Shown piece by piece: positions 8,228 to 16,671 of a stretch of DNA of 64,000 bases; position 1 is the first letter of the stretch; each line of letters starts with the position of its first letter. The notes under the pieces were generated by a model. That model had not been told where the DNA came from. It did no database searches and saw only the letters and a program-made list of their open reading frames with translations. Source of the stretch: Microbacterium sp. AK009 (GTDB lineage Bacteria; Actinomycetota; Actinomycetes; Actinomycetales; Microbacteriaceae); NCBI RefSeq assembly GCF_013410955.1, contig NZ_JACCCG010000006.1, positions 186,001 through 250,000 on the forward strand, given 5' to 3'. Position numbers and translations under genes: made by a program.

Positions 8228-10852
8228 ATGGCTGACGACGAGCGTCCTGACGCGAACGCCGGACACAACCACGGACGCATCGACCAGGTCGACCTGCAGC
8301 TGGAGATGCAGCGCAGCTACCTCGACTACGCGATGAGCGTCATCGTGGGTCGAGCGCTCCCCCGCGTCGAAGACGGGCTCAAGCCCGTTCACCGTCGCGT
8401 GATCTACGGCATGTACGACGGGGGTTACCGTCCCGACAAGGCCTTCTCCAAGTGCACCCGTGTCGTGGGTGAAGTGATGGGTCAGTTCCACCCGCACGGC
8501 GATGCACCGATCTACGACACGCTGGTCCGCCTCGTCCAGCCGTGGGCGCTGCGGTACCCGCTCGCGCTCGGTCAGGGCAACTTCGGCTCGCCCGGCAACC
8601 AGGGTGCTGCCGCGCCTCGGTACACCGAGACGAAGATGGCTCCTCTCGCGCTGGAGATGGTGCGCGACATCGAAGAGGAGACCGTCGATTTCGAGCCGAA
8701 CTACGACGGACGCACCCAGGAGCCCGTCGTCCTCCCCGCTCGGTTCCCCAACCTGCTCGTCAACGGATCGGTCGGCATCGCGGTCGGCATGGCCACCAAC
8801 ATCCCTCCCCACAACCTGCGGGAGGTGGCCTCCGGTGCGCTGTGGGCGCTCGAGAATCCCGAAGCCACGCGCGAGGAACTGCTCGAGGCGCTGATGGAGC
8901 GCATCCCCGGGCCTGATTTCCCGACCGCCGCACAGATCCTCGGCACCCGAGGGATCAAAGAGGCCTACCGCACCGGTCGCGGTTCCATCACCATGCGTGC
9001 GGTGGTCAACGTCGAGGAGATCCAGGGCCGGACGTGCCTGGTGATCACCGAGCTGCCCTATCAGGTGAACCCCGACAACGTCGCCGTGAAGATCGGCGAC
9101 CTCGCCCGTGACGGCAAGATCACCGGCATCGCCGACATCCGAGACGAAACCTCGGGCCGTACCGGTCAGCGCCTGGTCATCGTCCTCAAGCGCGATGCGG
9201 TCGCCAAGGTCGTGCTGAACAACCTGTACAAGCACACGCAGCTGCAGGAGAACTTCGGCGCCAACATGCTGGCGATCGTCGACGGCGTGCCCCGCACGCT
9301 CTCGCTCGACCAGTTCATCTCCTACTGGATCAGCCACCAGGTCGATGTGATCGTCCGCCGCACCCGCTTCCGCCTGCGCAAGGCCGAGGAGCGGATGCAC
9401 ATCCTCCGCGGGTACCTCAAGGCGCTCGACGCGCTCGACGAGGTCATCGCGCTCATCCGACGGTCGCCGACGGTCGACGACGCGCGCGAAGGCCTGAAGG
9501 CGCTGCTCGACATCGACGACCTCCAGGCCGATGCGATCCTGACGATGCAGCTGCGTCGCCTGGCGGCCCTCGAGCGACAGAAGATCGTCGACGAGGCGCG
9601 CGAGATCGAGGCGCAGATCGCCGAGTTCAACGCGATCCTCGCCGATCCGGCGCGTCAGCGCGAGATCATCCGTGACGAGCTCACCGCCATCGTGGACAAG
9701 TTCGGCGACGACCGTCGGACCGAGATCCTGCCCGGATACGACGGCGACATGTCGGTCGAAGACCTCATCCCCGAGGAGGAGATGGTCGTCACCGTCACGC
9801 GTGACGGATACATCAAGCGCACCCGCAGCGACAACTACCGCTCGCAGCACCGTGGCGGGCGCGGCGTGAAGGGCGCGCAGCTGCGCGCCGACGACGTGGT
9901 GGAGCACTTCTTCGTCACGACCACCCATCACTGGCTCCTCTTCTTCACGACGAAGGGTCGCGTGTACCGGGCCAAAGCGTACGAAGTGCCCGAGGCCGGG
10001 CGCGATGCGAAGGGTCAGCACGTCGCGAACCTGCTCGCGCTGCAGCCGGGTGAGGAGATCGCGCAGATCCTCGACATCCGCGACTACAGCGTCGCAACCC
10101 ACCTGGTGCTCGCAACGCGCAGCGGGTTGGTCAAGAAGACCCGTCTCACCGAGTACGACACGAATCGTCAGGGCGGAGTCATCGCCATCAAGCTGCGCGG
10201 CGCCGATGAGGAGAACGGCGACGAGCTCGTCAGCGCGATGCTGGTGAACGACGGCGACGACCTCCTCCTCATCAGTCGGCACGGGATGTCGCTGCGCTTC
10301 ACCGCCACCGACGAGGCCCTCCGCCCGATGGGGCGCGCCACGGAGGGCGTGAAGGGCATGTCGTTCCGCGGCGATGACTCCCTGCTGTCGGCGTCGGTGG
10401 TCTCGGAGGACGGATTCGTCTTCGTCGTCACGGAGGGCGGCTATGCCAAGCGCACCTCCGTCGACCAGTACCGCGGTCAGACGCGCGGCGGCCTGGGCAT
10501 CAAAGTGGCGCGTCTGACCGAGGATCGGGGCGTGCTCGCGGGCGGCCTCATCGCCTCGGAGGACGACGAGGTCTTGGTGGTCCTTGCCAGCGGCAAGGTG
10601 GTACGCTCTGCGGTGGCCGAGGTGCCTGCCAAGGGACGCGACACGATGGGTGTCGTGTTCGCCCGTGCCGGCGACGATGATCGGATCATCGCGATCGCCA
10701 GGAACTCCGAGCGCAATCTCACAGAGAACGGCGAGGCACCCGAGGCAGACTCGAGTCTGGCGGCCGACCCAGATCTCCCGGCCGGTGCGGTGCCGCAGGA
10801 GGCGGATGCACCCGACACCCCCGAGACGCCCGAAGGAAGTACTGACGCATGA
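8228..10852 (+). CDS. gyrA: DNA gyrase subunit A
   Basis: GyrA cuts and rejoins DNA during supercoiling. The 874-aa product has the catalytic Tyr at about residue 132 in [10 protein letters not shown]. The quinolone-determining region reads [14 protein letters not shown] (residues 88-101), with Ala where E. coli has Ser83 and Pro at the next position. The C-terminal beta-pinwheel has repeated blades and the GyrA box QHRGGRG. A TTG three bases upstream also reads in frame, but ATG at 8228 is preferred. The tail is acidic and Pro/Glu-rich. The stop overlaps the next gene by 4 nt (ATGA). Confidence 0.96.
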   Translation: MADDERPDANAGHNHGRIDQVDLQLEMQRSYLDYAMSVIVGRALPRVEDGLKPVHRRVIYGMYDGGYRPDKAFSKCTRVVGEVMGQFHPHGDAPIYDTLVRLVQPWALRYPLALGQGNFGSPGNQGAAAPRYTETKMAPLALEMVRDIEEETVDFEPNYDGRTQEPVVLPARFPNLLVNGSVGIAVGMATNIPPHNLREVASGALWALENPEATREELLEALMERIPGPDFPTAAQILGTRGIKEAYRTGRGSITMRAVVNVEEIQGRTCLVITELPYQVNPDNVAVKIGDLARDGKITGIADIRDETSGRTGQRLVIVLKRDAVAKVVLNNLYKHTQLQENFGANMLAIVDGVPRTLSLDQFISYWISHQVDVIVRRTRFRLRKAEERMHILRGYLKALDALDEVIALIRRSPTVDDAREGLKALLDIDDLQADAILTMQLRRLAALERQKIVDEAREIEAQIAEFNAILADPARQREIIRDELTAIVDKFGDDRRTEILPGYDGDMSVEDLIPEEEMVVTVTRDGYIKRTRSDNYRSQHRGGRGVKGAQLRADDVVEHFFVTTTHHWLLFFTTKGRVYRAKAYEVPEAGRDAKGQHVANLLALQPGEEIAQILDIRDYSVATHLVLATRSGLVKKTRLTEYDTNRQGGVIAIKLRGADEENGDELVSAMLVNDGDDLLLISRHGMSLRFTATDEALRPMGRATEGVKGMSFRGDDSLLSASVVSEDGFVFVVTEGGYAKRTSVDQYRGQTRGGLGIKVARLTEDRGVLAGGLIASEDDEVLVVLASGKVVRSAVAEVPAKGRDTMGVVFARAGDDDRIIAIARNSERNLTENGEAPEADSSLAADPDLPAGAVPQEADAPDTPETPEGSTDA

Positions 10853-11253
10853 GCACGGTAGCCGACAAGCTCGCCCGGAAATCCAGCAGCAAGACCAGCG
10901 CCAAGCAGGTGCGCCTGCGGCTGGTGTACGTCGACTTCTGGTCGGCGGTGAAGCTGTCGTTCCTGGCGGCGGTGGCGGTGGCGATCGTCACGGTCGTCTC
11001 GCTGGTGATGATCTACCTCGTCGTGTCCACGACCGGGCTCATCGCCGAAGTCGATGAGCTCCTGGCGAGCTTCACCGACGGCGGCTTCGTGCTGGCGCAG
11101 TTCCTCGGGCTCCCTCAGGTGCTCGCGTTCGCCGCAGTCGTGAGCATCCTGAACCTCGTGGTGGTCACGGTGCTCGGTGCGGTCGTGGCCGGGATCTACA
11201 ACCTCGCGGTCAAGGTCACCGGCGGCCTGCTGGTGGGCTTCACCTCGAACTGA
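10849..11253 (+). CDS. DUF3566 membrane protein downstream of gyrA
   Basis: This 134-aa protein has two predicted membrane segments (about 35-60, [20 protein letters not shown], and about 95-120, [20 protein letters not shown]). It has a basic Ser/Lys-rich N-terminus ([16 protein letters not shown]) and the family feature [16 protein letters not shown]3566 proteins are found after gyrA across actinobacteria; their function is not established. It is coupled to gyrA by an ATGA overlap and followed by two tRNA genes. Confidence 0.87.
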   Translation: MSTVADKLARKSSSKTSAKQVRLRLVYVDFWSAVKLSFLAAVAVAIVTVVSLVMIYLVVSTTGLIAEVDELLASFTDGGFVLAQFLGLPQVLAFAAVVSILNLVVVTVLGAVVAGIYNLAVKVTGGLLVGFTSN

Positions 11254-11322
11254 CCGATTCGAGAAAACCGGTCGCGTCCGGTAATCTCTTGGAGGTTGGC
11301 GGCGCGAGTCGCCGACACGATC

Positions 11323-11399
11323 GGGGCTATAGCTCAGGCGGTTAGAGCGCTTCACTGATAATGAAGAGGTCCCAGGTTCAAGTCCTGGTAGCCCCACCA
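11323..11399 (+). tRNA. tRNA-Ile (GAT anticodon), CCA encoded
   Basis: The cloverleaf is complete: acceptor GGGGCTA pairs with TAGCCCC, the anticodon GAT is at 11357-11359, and the T-arm is GGTTCAAGTCC. The discriminator A (11396) is followed by a genomically encoded CCA. A possible -10, TAATCT, is at 11282-11287. The tRNA-Ile/tRNA-Ala pair after gyrA is a common actinobacterial layout. Confidence 0.96.
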
Positions 11400-11409
11400 T
11401 CCCTGCCCC

Positions 11410-11482
11410 GGGGCCTTAGCTCAGTTGGTAGAGCGCCTGCTTTGCAAGCAGGATGTCAGGAGTTCGAATCTCCTAGGCTCCA
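11410..11482 (+). tRNA. tRNA-Ala (TGC anticodon)
   Basis: Acceptor GGGGCCT pairs with AGGCTCC with one G-U pair. The anticodon stem CCTGC/GCAGG encloses TGC at 11443-11445, and the T-arm is GAGTTCGAATCTC. Unlike the preceding tRNA-Ile, the 3' CCA is not encoded. The gene lies 10 nt after the tRNA-Ile and shares its transcript. Confidence 0.96.
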
Positions 11483-11484
11483 CA

Positions 11485-11526
11485 ACGCACGAAGGGCCGG
11501 CCCGAAGGGTCGGCCCTTCGTGCGTT
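11485..11526 (+). terminator. Hairpin terminator after the tRNA-Ile/Ala pair
   Basis: A 16-bp inverted repeat (arms AACGCACGAAGGGCCG and CGGCCCTTCGTGCGTT) with a roughly 10-nt loop begins three bases after tRNA-Ala. The position and stability suggest an intrinsic terminator, though the T-run is short. Confidence 0.8.
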
Positions 11527-11587
11527 CATCGGGCGCTGTGATTCGAGGAGGAGCCGGAGCGCAGCGGAGGCGATTAGGGTCGTGCGT

Positions 11588-12046
11588 ATGGACCTGCGCG
11601 TCGCCGCGTACGCGGTCGTCGTCGATGCCGCGGATCGCCTTCTCCTCGCACACTGGAATGAGGGGCGACGCGCGGCCTGGACACTTCCCGGCGGGGGCCT
11701 CGAGCCCGGCGAGGACCCGGCGTCGGCGGCACGCCGCGAAGTGCGGGAGGAGACCGGTTTCGACGTGGAACTCGACGAGCTGCTGGGCATCAACTCCCGC
11801 GTCATTCCCGGGAACCGCCGCATCACTCCGGGAGCGACCGAGCCTCTTCACACCCTGCAGATCGTCTACCGCGCGCACGTCACCGGGGGACGGCTGCGCC
11901 ACGAGATCGGCGGCAGTACCGACAGGGCGGGATGGTTCGCCCTCGATGAGGTGGCTCAGCTGCAGCACGTGCGACTGGTGGACGTCGCCCTCGGTCTGGC
12001 GGGGCTCACCGACGAAGGACCGAGCCTCGCCGCTGCGTCGGGCTAG
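11588..12046 (+). CDS. Nudix hydrolase
   Basis: This 152-aa enzyme is predicted to hydrolyse nucleoside diphosphate-linked substrates. The Nudix box is intact: [20 protein letters not shown] followed by TGF, matching GX5EX7REUXEEXGU with the metal-binding Glu residues. The substrate cannot be assigned. The ATG at 11588 lies 7 nt after TAGGGT (11575-11580), consistent with leaderless initiation; a GTG two codons earlier is the alternative. The 3' end overlaps the convergent YbaK gene by 4 nt. Confidence 0.88.
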   Translation: MDLRVAAYAVVVDAADRLLLAHWNEGRRAAWTLPGGGLEPGEDPASAARREVREETGFDVELDELLGINSRVIPGNRRITPGATEPLHTLQIVYRAHVTGGRLRHEIGGSTDRAGWFALDEVAQLQHVRLVDVALGLAGLTDEGPSLAAASG

Positions 12047-12522
12047 TTCCCCTCCGCCGGCTGCGAGATGTCGGCAACCGTGGCCCCGTACGCCGCGATC
12101 AGCGCGTCGGCGTCGACGAAGAGGCTGTAGCCGTGTGCGCCCGCACCCATCGCGATCCTCTCGCCCACGATCCGCTCGTCCGCGTAGATCGGCCAGTCCG
12201 TGCTGCTCCCGATGGGGACGATCGTCCCTCGCTCGTAGCCGGTGGCCGCCAGCGCGGCATCCGGGTCGGGTAGCTTCAGACGGTTGACGCCGACGACGGC
12301 GCGCAGCTTCGGCCACGAGATCGCCCGGTCGCCCGGCACGAGGGCGAAGAGGTACGAGTCGTCCGCTCTCTTCACCACCAGCGTCTTGACGATGCCCGCG
12401 GGACGGATGCCGAGGAGCCCGGCCGCCTCGGGAAGGCTCTTCGCCGCCGGGCGCTCGCGGAACTCGACGAAGAGGCCGCGCTCCCGCGCGGCCTCTTCAA
12501 CACGTGTGAGCGCTTCGCTCAC
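12043..12522 (-). CDS. YbaK/EbsC-type aminoacyl-tRNA deacylase
   Basis: This 159-aa protein belongs to the YbaK/ProX superfamily, which removes mischarged amino acids from tRNA in trans. Family features are [30 protein letters not shown] (read as two parts, with the conserved Lys in VKTLV and the VPGDR turn) and the Gly-rich [16 protein letters not shown] near the end. The start is GTG, overlapping the stop of the upstream 194-aa gene by 4 nt, so the two are co-translated. The precise substrate (Cys-tRNA-Pro, Ala-tRNA or other) is not determinable here. Confidence 0.82.
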   Translation of the reverse strand: MSEALTRVEEAARERGLFVEFRERPAAKSLPEAAGLLGIRPAGIVKTLVVKRADDSYLFALVPGDRAISWPKLRAVVGVNRLKLPDPDAALAATGYERGTIVPIGSSTDWPIYADERIVGERIAMGAGAHGYSLFVDADALIAAYGATVADISQPAEGN

Positions 12523-13103
12523 GCGTCGGGTGCACGCAGGGGGTCGTCGGCCACCCAGAGCTCGTCGTCGGCGCGCAGCGTCTGCCATGCGGCATAGAGC
12601 ACGCCGGCAGCTGCGGCGACACCGAGGATGATGGCGATGACACCGCCGGCACCCATGCCCTGCTTCTTGGGCTCGAGCACCGAGAATTTCTTCGACAGCG
12701 CCTTCGTAGCATCCTTGCCGTACTTCTCGGCCTTCTTGGAGTAGGTCTTCGAGTCGGGAAGCGACAGACCCTTGCCCTTGGCGAGCTTCGCACGGGTGTC
12801 GTTGGCCGCATCCCACACAGACATGGCCGAACCGACCACGGCGCCCGTGGCGGGGATGACGCGGTGGGTCAGGACGTCGCGGGTGACATCGACGCCCTTG
12901 CTGAGGTAGGGCTGCGCGTACTTGCCGTAGGTCGCCTGCACCTGGGGGCCGAGGTCTTCGCGACTGTACTTGCCGAGCTGGCGGCCGGCCTCGCGGGCGA
13001 CGTTCGCGGCCTGGCCGACGAGCACCTGCTGCGACTCCCACAGATTGTTGGCTTCACGCTGAAGCTTGCGGAGTTCCTTCTTGCGCTTACGGCTGAGGCT
13101 CAC
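12519..13103 (-). CDS. Uncharacterised C-terminally membrane-anchored basic protein
   Basis: This 194-aa protein has no function I recognise. It has a very basic N-terminus (MSLSRKRKKELRKLQREA) and a helical, Ala/Lys/Gln-rich middle with possible coiled-coil character (residues 10-140). One predicted membrane helix is at about 147-170 (GMGAGGVIAIILGVAAAAGV), followed by a short acidic tail. The start is GTG with a GGAGGG ribosome-binding site. It heads a two-gene unit with the YbaK-type gene and is divergent from ppiA. The tail-anchored topology is inferred from hydrophobicity only. Confidence 0.72.
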   Translation of the reverse strand: MSLSRKRKKELRKLQREANNLWESQQVLVGQAANVAREAGRQLGKYSREDLGPQVQATYGKYAQPYLSKGVDVTRDVLTHRVIPATGAVVGSAMSVWDAANDTRAKLAKGKGLSLPDSKTYSKKAEKYGKDATKALSKKFSVLEPKKQGMGAGGVIAIILGVAAAAGVLYAAWQTLRADDELWVADDPLRAPDA

Positions 13104-13204
13104 GGGGCCCTCCCTCTGGACAGGCGTGATCGGACGTTTCGTCCATCTTGCCAGACTGCCCTCCGACCGCCAGGGCTTGCACGGGACTCTGAAAGAATGT
13201 ACTC

Positions 13205-13762
13205 ATGCCCATTCACACTGCTGTCGCCACCATCCACACCAACCACGGAGACATCGTGGTCAACCTCTTCGGCGACCAGGCCCCCCGCACGGTTCAGAAC
13301 TTCGTCGGTCTTGCCGACGGTTCGGGCTCCTGGACCGACCCCGCCACCGGCAAGCCCGGCGAAGGCGCGCTCTACAACGGCGTCATCTTCCACCGCATCA
13401 TTCCCGGCTTCATGATCCAGGGCGGCGACCCGCTCGGTCAGGGGACCGGCGGCCCCGGCTACACCTTCAACGACGAGATCAGCCCCGAGCTGGACTTTAA
13501 CGCCCCCTACAAGCTGGCCATGGCCAACGCCGGGCTTCGTCGCAACGGCCTCACCGGCAAGCCCGAGGGCACGAACGGATCGCAGTTCTTCATCACCACC
13601 GATCCCACCCCGTGGCTGCAGGGCAAGCACACCATCTTCGGCGAGGTCGCCGACGATGACTCGCGCGCCGTGGTCGACGCGATCGCGAAGGTGCCCACGG
13701 CGGCCGGCGACCGCCCGGTCGAGCCGGTCGTCATCGAGTCGATCGACGTCGTCACCGCCTGA
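13205..13762 (+). CDS. ppiA: Cyclophilin-type peptidyl-prolyl cis-trans isomerase
   Basis: The 185-aa cytoplasmic cyclophilin catalyses cis-trans isomerisation of Xaa-Pro bonds. It has the full fold with FHRIIPGFMIQGGDPLGQGT (catalytic Arg, Phe, Met and Gln region), NGSQFFITT and the conserved GKHTIFGEV. No signal peptide is visible. Its position near gyrA, rhomboid and crgA matches mycobacterial Rv0009 and other actinobacteria. The ATG is preceded by a weak GAAAG. Confidence 0.94.
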   Translation: MPIHTAVATIHTNHGDIVVNLFGDQAPRTVQNFVGLADGSGSWTDPATGKPGEGALYNGVIFHRIIPGFMIQGGDPLGQGTGGPGYTFNDEISPELDFNAPYKLAMANAGLRRNGLTGKPEGTNGSQFFITTDPTPWLQGKHTIFGEVADDDSRAVVDAIAKVPTAAGDRPVEPVVIESIDVVTA

Positions 13763-13785
13763 GCGGCGGCGCCGCTGACACGTAC

Positions 13786-14667
13786 GTGAGCTCCGACGAC
13801 CTTCGTCGCAACAGCGACAACTTCTGCTACCGGCATCCCGACCGGCAGAGCTTCGTCCTGTGTCAGCGGTGCCTGCGCACCATCTGTCCCGAGTGCCAGA
13901 TCCAGGCTCCGGTCGGGGTGATCTGCCCCGAGTGCCTCGCCCAGCAGCAGGCCTCACGGACGCCCGCGCAGAAGAAGGCCGAGCGCCGGTGGGCGCGCCG
14001 CCCCGCGGCGGTCGCCGTCGGTGACACCCGTCCCCTCGCGACGTACGCGATCATCGGCATCACCGCGCTGGTGTACCTCATCTCGCTCATCCCCGGGTTC
14101 GGGGGCGCCGTGACCGACACGCTGTCGTTCTGGGCGCCGACGCTCTACCCCGAGGCCTTCGGCGTCTTCCAGCCGTGGCGCCTGCTGACGGTCTCGCTCG
14201 TGCACTCGGGCTTCTGGCACATCGGCTTGAACATGCTGGCGCTGTGGCTCATCGGTCGCAGTCTCGAGCCGCTCCTCGGCCGATGGCGATTCATCGCGCT
14301 CTACCTCATCAGCACGCTCGGCGGCTCGGTGGCGGTGGCGCTGCTGTCGTTCGGTACGCCCGTCGTCGGAGCCTCGGGCGCGGTGTTCGGCCTCTTCGGG
14401 GCCCTGCTCATCATCGGCCGGCACCTCGGGGCACCGGTGACGGGCATCGCGATCGTCCTCGGCATCAACCTGGTCATCGGGTTCATCCCGGGGTTCAACA
14501 TCTCCTGGCAGGCGCATGTCGGCGGGTTGATCGCGGGACTTCTCGTCGCGGTCATCCTCACTCAGACGCGAGCGCGCTCGCGCCGGCCGCTGCAGATCGC
14601 CCTGCTGATCACGCTGACCGTCGGACTGCTCGCGCTCCTGCTGGTGCCGCCCGTGCTGTACTTCTGA
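13786..14667 (+). CDS. Rhomboid family intramembrane serine protease with N-terminal zinc-binding segment
   Basis: This 293-aa membrane protease cleaves transmembrane substrates. The N-terminus has a Cys/His-rich zinc-ribbon-like segment (CYRHPD, CQRCLRTICPEC, CPECLAQQ; residues about 13-50). Six membrane helices follow, with HIGLNMLALWLIG, the catalytic Ser in VGASGAVFGLFGA and the partner His in WQAHVGGLIAGLL, so both catalytic residues are present. The start is GTG. Such a zinc-binding module before a rhomboid domain is common in actinobacteria; the physiological substrate is unknown. Confidence 0.93.
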   Translation: MSSDDLRRNSDNFCYRHPDRQSFVLCQRCLRTICPECQIQAPVGVICPECLAQQQASRTPAQKKAERRWARRPAAVAVGDTRPLATYAIIGITALVYLISLIPGFGGAVTDTLSFWAPTLYPEAFGVFQPWRLLTVSLVHSGFWHIGLNMLALWLIGRSLEPLLGRWRFIALYLISTLGGSVAVALLSFGTPVVGASGAVFGLFGALLIIGRHLGAPVTGIAIVLGINLVIGFIPGFNISWQAHVGGLIAGLLVAVILTQTRARSRRPLQIALLITLTVGLLALLLVPPVLYF

Positions 14668-14673
14668 GCCGAC

Positions 14674-14682
14674 TTATCCACA
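14674..14682 (+). promoter_or_regulatory. Isolated consensus DnaA box
   Basis: An exact TTATCCACA lies in the 58-nt gap between the convergent rhomboid and crgA genes, about 12 kb from oriC. It may titrate DnaA or be chance; no role can be read from the sequence. Confidence 0.5.
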
Positions 14683-14686
14683 GATC

Positions 14687-14704
14687 CATCCCCAGTTGGG
14701 GATG
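14687..14704. terminator. Symmetric hairpin between convergent rhomboid and crgA
   Basis: CATCCCCAGTTGGGGATG has 8-bp perfect arms with a 2-nt centre and sits between two convergent genes, so it could act as a bidirectional terminator. There is no T-tract on either side. Confidence 0.5.
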
Positions 14705-14725
14705 AATCACACCGGTGTAATTAGC

Positions 14726-14965
14726 TCAACGCCAGCGTGTGGTCATCAGGAACCCGATGAACGCGATGCCGAAGCCGATCGCGAGGTTCCAGGCGCCGAT
14801 GCCGGGGATCGGCCACTGCATGCCGCTGATGTAGAAGACGAGGACCCAGACGAGTCCGATCAGCATGAGGCCGATCATGATCGGCTTGAACCACACCGGG
14901 TTGGGGGCGGCTTCGCCCTCCGCGCGCTCGATGAGTGTGTCGTCGTCCCTGCCTGAGCGTGCCAT
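14726..14965 (-). CDS. crgA: Cell division protein CrgA
   Basis: CrgA is a small actinobacterial membrane protein that helps coordinate FtsZ-ring and peptidoglycan synthesis proteins at the septum. The 79-aa product has two membrane helices: PVWFKPIMIGLMLIGLVWVL and the C-terminal WNLAIGFGIAFIGFLMTTRW, ending in the family-typical TRWR. Start choice: ATG at 14965 lies 7 nt after TAGAAT on the minus strand, a leaderless arrangement. An ATG three codons upstream overlaps that hexamer. It is next to sortase and pabA as in mycobacteria (Rv0011c-Rv0013). Confidence 0.92.
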   Translation of the reverse strand: MARSGRDDDTLIERAEGEAAPNPVWFKPIMIGLMLIGLVWVLVFYISGMQWPIPGIGAWNLAIGFGIAFIGFLMTTRWR

Positions 14966-15008
14966 GAACCCCATTCTATCCGCCAGCGGGATCCCAGCGA
15001 GAGATGGC

Positions 15009-15014
15009 TACAAT
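15009..15014 (+). promoter_or_regulatory. -10 element of the sortase operon
   Basis: TACAAT ends exactly 6 nt before the GTG start of the sortase gene at 15021, so transcription would begin on the start codon. It is the best of several TANNNT-N6/7-start arrangements in this window. No -35 consensus is evident. Confidence 0.55.
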
Positions 15015-15020
15015 CGCCCC

Positions 15021-15875
15021 GTGGGTGACGAGCGCGATGAGCGGATGACCGAGCCGGCGTTGCGCCGTGATCGCACCGCCCGCGCGGCGCCGCCACAGGC
15101 ATCCCGGGCCGCAGAAGCACCGCGCCACGCGAAGCCGCGACCGCGCGTGTCGATCGTCGGGGTCTTCGGCGAGCTGCTCATCACCGCCGGGCTTGTGACC
15201 CTGCTGTACGTCGGCTGGCAGATGTACCTCGGCGACCTCATCTTCGGCGCGCAGGCCAACGCCGCCGGACGGGAGCTGTCGGAGCAGTGGGCTGAGCAGT
15301 ACGGCGAGAACCCGCCGGAGTCCGTGCCGACCCCCTCCGATCAACCGGCCGAGGCTGAGCCGGCGGCCGTCGAGCCGGTGATCCTCCCCGCGCCCACCGG
15401 CACCGAAGACTTCGCCATCATGCGCATCCCGCGGTTCGGTGCGGATTACGCCTGGACCATGGCGGGCGGTGTCACACGCGCGGGGACCCTCGACAACTTC
15501 CGCATCGGCCATTACCCCGGCAGCAAGATGCCCGGCGAAGTGGGCAACTTCGCCGTCGCCGGGCACCGCACGACCTACGGTGCGCCGTTCAACCGCATCG
15601 CGGAACTGCACGTCGGCGACGCCATCGTGATCGAGACGCCCGCGGGGTGGTACACCTACCGGTTCCGCACTCTCGAGTACGTCACCCCCGATGAAGTCGA
15701 GGTGCTGCTCCCCGTGCCGCAGATGCCCGATGTGCCGGCCAACGGCCGCTACATCACGATGACCAGCTGCAGCCCGATGTTCTCCCTCGCAGAGCGCATC
15801 GTCGCCTACGGCGTCTTCGAGTCGTTCCAGCCCTACGCCGACGGACCGCCGGCCTCCCTGACCGAGGGGGTCTGA
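15021..15875 (+). CDS. Class E sortase
   Basis: This is a membrane-anchored transpeptidase that attaches proteins to the cell wall. The 284-aa product has a charged cytoplasmic N-terminus and one membrane helix (about residues 45-65, GVFGELLITAGLVTLLYVGW). A Pro/Glu-rich linker leads to the sortase domain with catalytic His in AVAGHRTTYGAPFN, Cys in YITMTSCSPMFS and Arg in AERIVAYGVF. These match class E, the actinobacterial housekeeping-like sortases. GTG at 15021 is chosen because of the TACAAT box 6 nt upstream; ATG at 15045 is the alternative. The stop overlaps the next ATG (TGATG). Confidence 0.9.
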   Translation: MGDERDERMTEPALRRDRTARAAPPQASRAAEAPRHAKPRPRVSIVGVFGELLITAGLVTLLYVGWQMYLGDLIFGAQANAAGRELSEQWAEQYGENPPESVPTPSDQPAEAEPAAVEPVILPAPTGTEDFAIMRIPRFGADYAWTMAGGVTRAGTLDNFRIGHYPGSKMPGEVGNFAVAGHRTTYGAPFNRIAELHVGDAIVIETPAGWYTYRFRTLEYVTPDEVEVLLPVPQMPDVPANGRYITMTSCSPMFSLAERIVAYGVFESFQPYADGPPASLTEGV

Positions 15876-16030
15876 TGTACGCGGCGTTCTGGCGCGTTCT
15901 CCCCGGGCCCTGGTGGGTGCGGCTCTTCATCGTCATCGTCCTGGTCGCGGCGATCCTCTACGGACTGTTCTTCTACGCCTTCCCCTGGGTGAGTCAGTTC
16001 GTCAATCCGCAGGAAGTGACGGTCGAGTGA
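15875..16030 (+). CDS. 51-aa single-pass membrane protein between sortase and pabA
   Basis: This small ORF is missed by length cut-offs. Its ATG shares a base with the sortase stop (TGATG) and its stop overlaps the pabA GTG by 4 nt, so it is bracketed by translational coupling on both sides. The product begins MYAAFWRVLPGPWWVRLF and has one strong membrane helix (about 17-38) rich in Ile, Val and Leu, then an aromatic stretch LFFYAFPWVSQF. No family is recognised. Its position suggests a partner of the sortase, but that is inference. Confidence 0.82.
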   Translation: MYAAFWRVLPGPWWVRLFIVIVLVAAILYGLFFYAFPWVSQFVNPQEVTVE

Positions 16031-16659
16031 CGGCCGATGTGCTCGTCGTCGACAACCACGACAGCTTCGTCCACACCCTCGTCGGGTACCTCCATCAGCT
16101 CGGCGTCACCACCCGGATGGTGGAGGCCGACGCGCTGGATCCGCGGAATCTCGACGAGACTCTCGACGGACACCGCGGCATCCTGATCTCTCCCGGTCCC
16201 GGCACGCCCGCCGATGCCGGAGCGTCGATCGATGTCGTGCGCGCGGCGTCGGCCCGCGGCATCCCTGTTCTGGGTGTGTGTCTGGGCCACCAGGCCATTG
16301 CTGAGGCATTCGGTGCCCGGGTCGGTCATGCGCCCGAGCTGATGCACGGGATGACCTCGGAGGTGCGTCACGACGGCAGCGCGCTGTTCACCGGGCTCGC
16401 CGACCCGTTCACGGCCACCCGGTACCACTCGCTGGCCATCGAGCGCCCGACGCTCCCGCCCGAGCTCGCGGTGACGGCCGAGACCGACAGCGGCGTGGTC
16501 ATGGGAATCGCCCATCGCTCAGCGCCGGTGCTGGGCGTGCAGTTCCACCCCGAGAGCGTGCTCACCGAGGGGGGCCACCGACTCCTGGGCAACTGGCTCG
16601 AGACGTTCGGTGTCGACGGCGCGGCCGATCGCGGCGCCCGCCTCAGCCCACGCCGCTGA
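16027..16659 (+). CDS. Anthranilate/aminodeoxychorismate synthase glutamine amidotransferase subunit
   Basis: This 210-aa class I glutamine amidotransferase supplies ammonia to a chorismate-using synthase (TrpE or PabB). It has VVDNHDSFVHTLVGYL at the N-terminus, the oxyanion region ISPGPGTP, the catalytic Cys in VLGVCLGHQAIAEAFG, and His/Glu in GVQFHPESVLT. The partner subunit is not in the window, so trpG versus pabA cannot be decided; the location matches Rv0013. The start is GTG, overlapping the 51-aa gene. It is convergent with pknB, 12 nt apart. Confidence 0.9.
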   Translation: MTADVLVVDNHDSFVHTLVGYLHQLGVTTRMVEADALDPRNLDETLDGHRGILISPGPGTPADAGASIDVVRAASARGIPVLGVCLGHQAIAEAFGARVGHAPELMHGMTSEVRHDGSALFTGLADPFTATRYHSLAIERPTLPPELAVTAETDSGVVMGIAHRSAPVLGVQFHPESVLTEGGHRLLGNWLETFGVDGAADRGARLSPRR

Positions 16660-16671
16660 CCGACGCCGGTC

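Noticed and set aside
11323..11482. Prophage or island attachment at the tRNA pair
   Set aside because: No integrase gene and no repeated tRNA 3' end nearby; flanking genes are conserved housekeeping genes.
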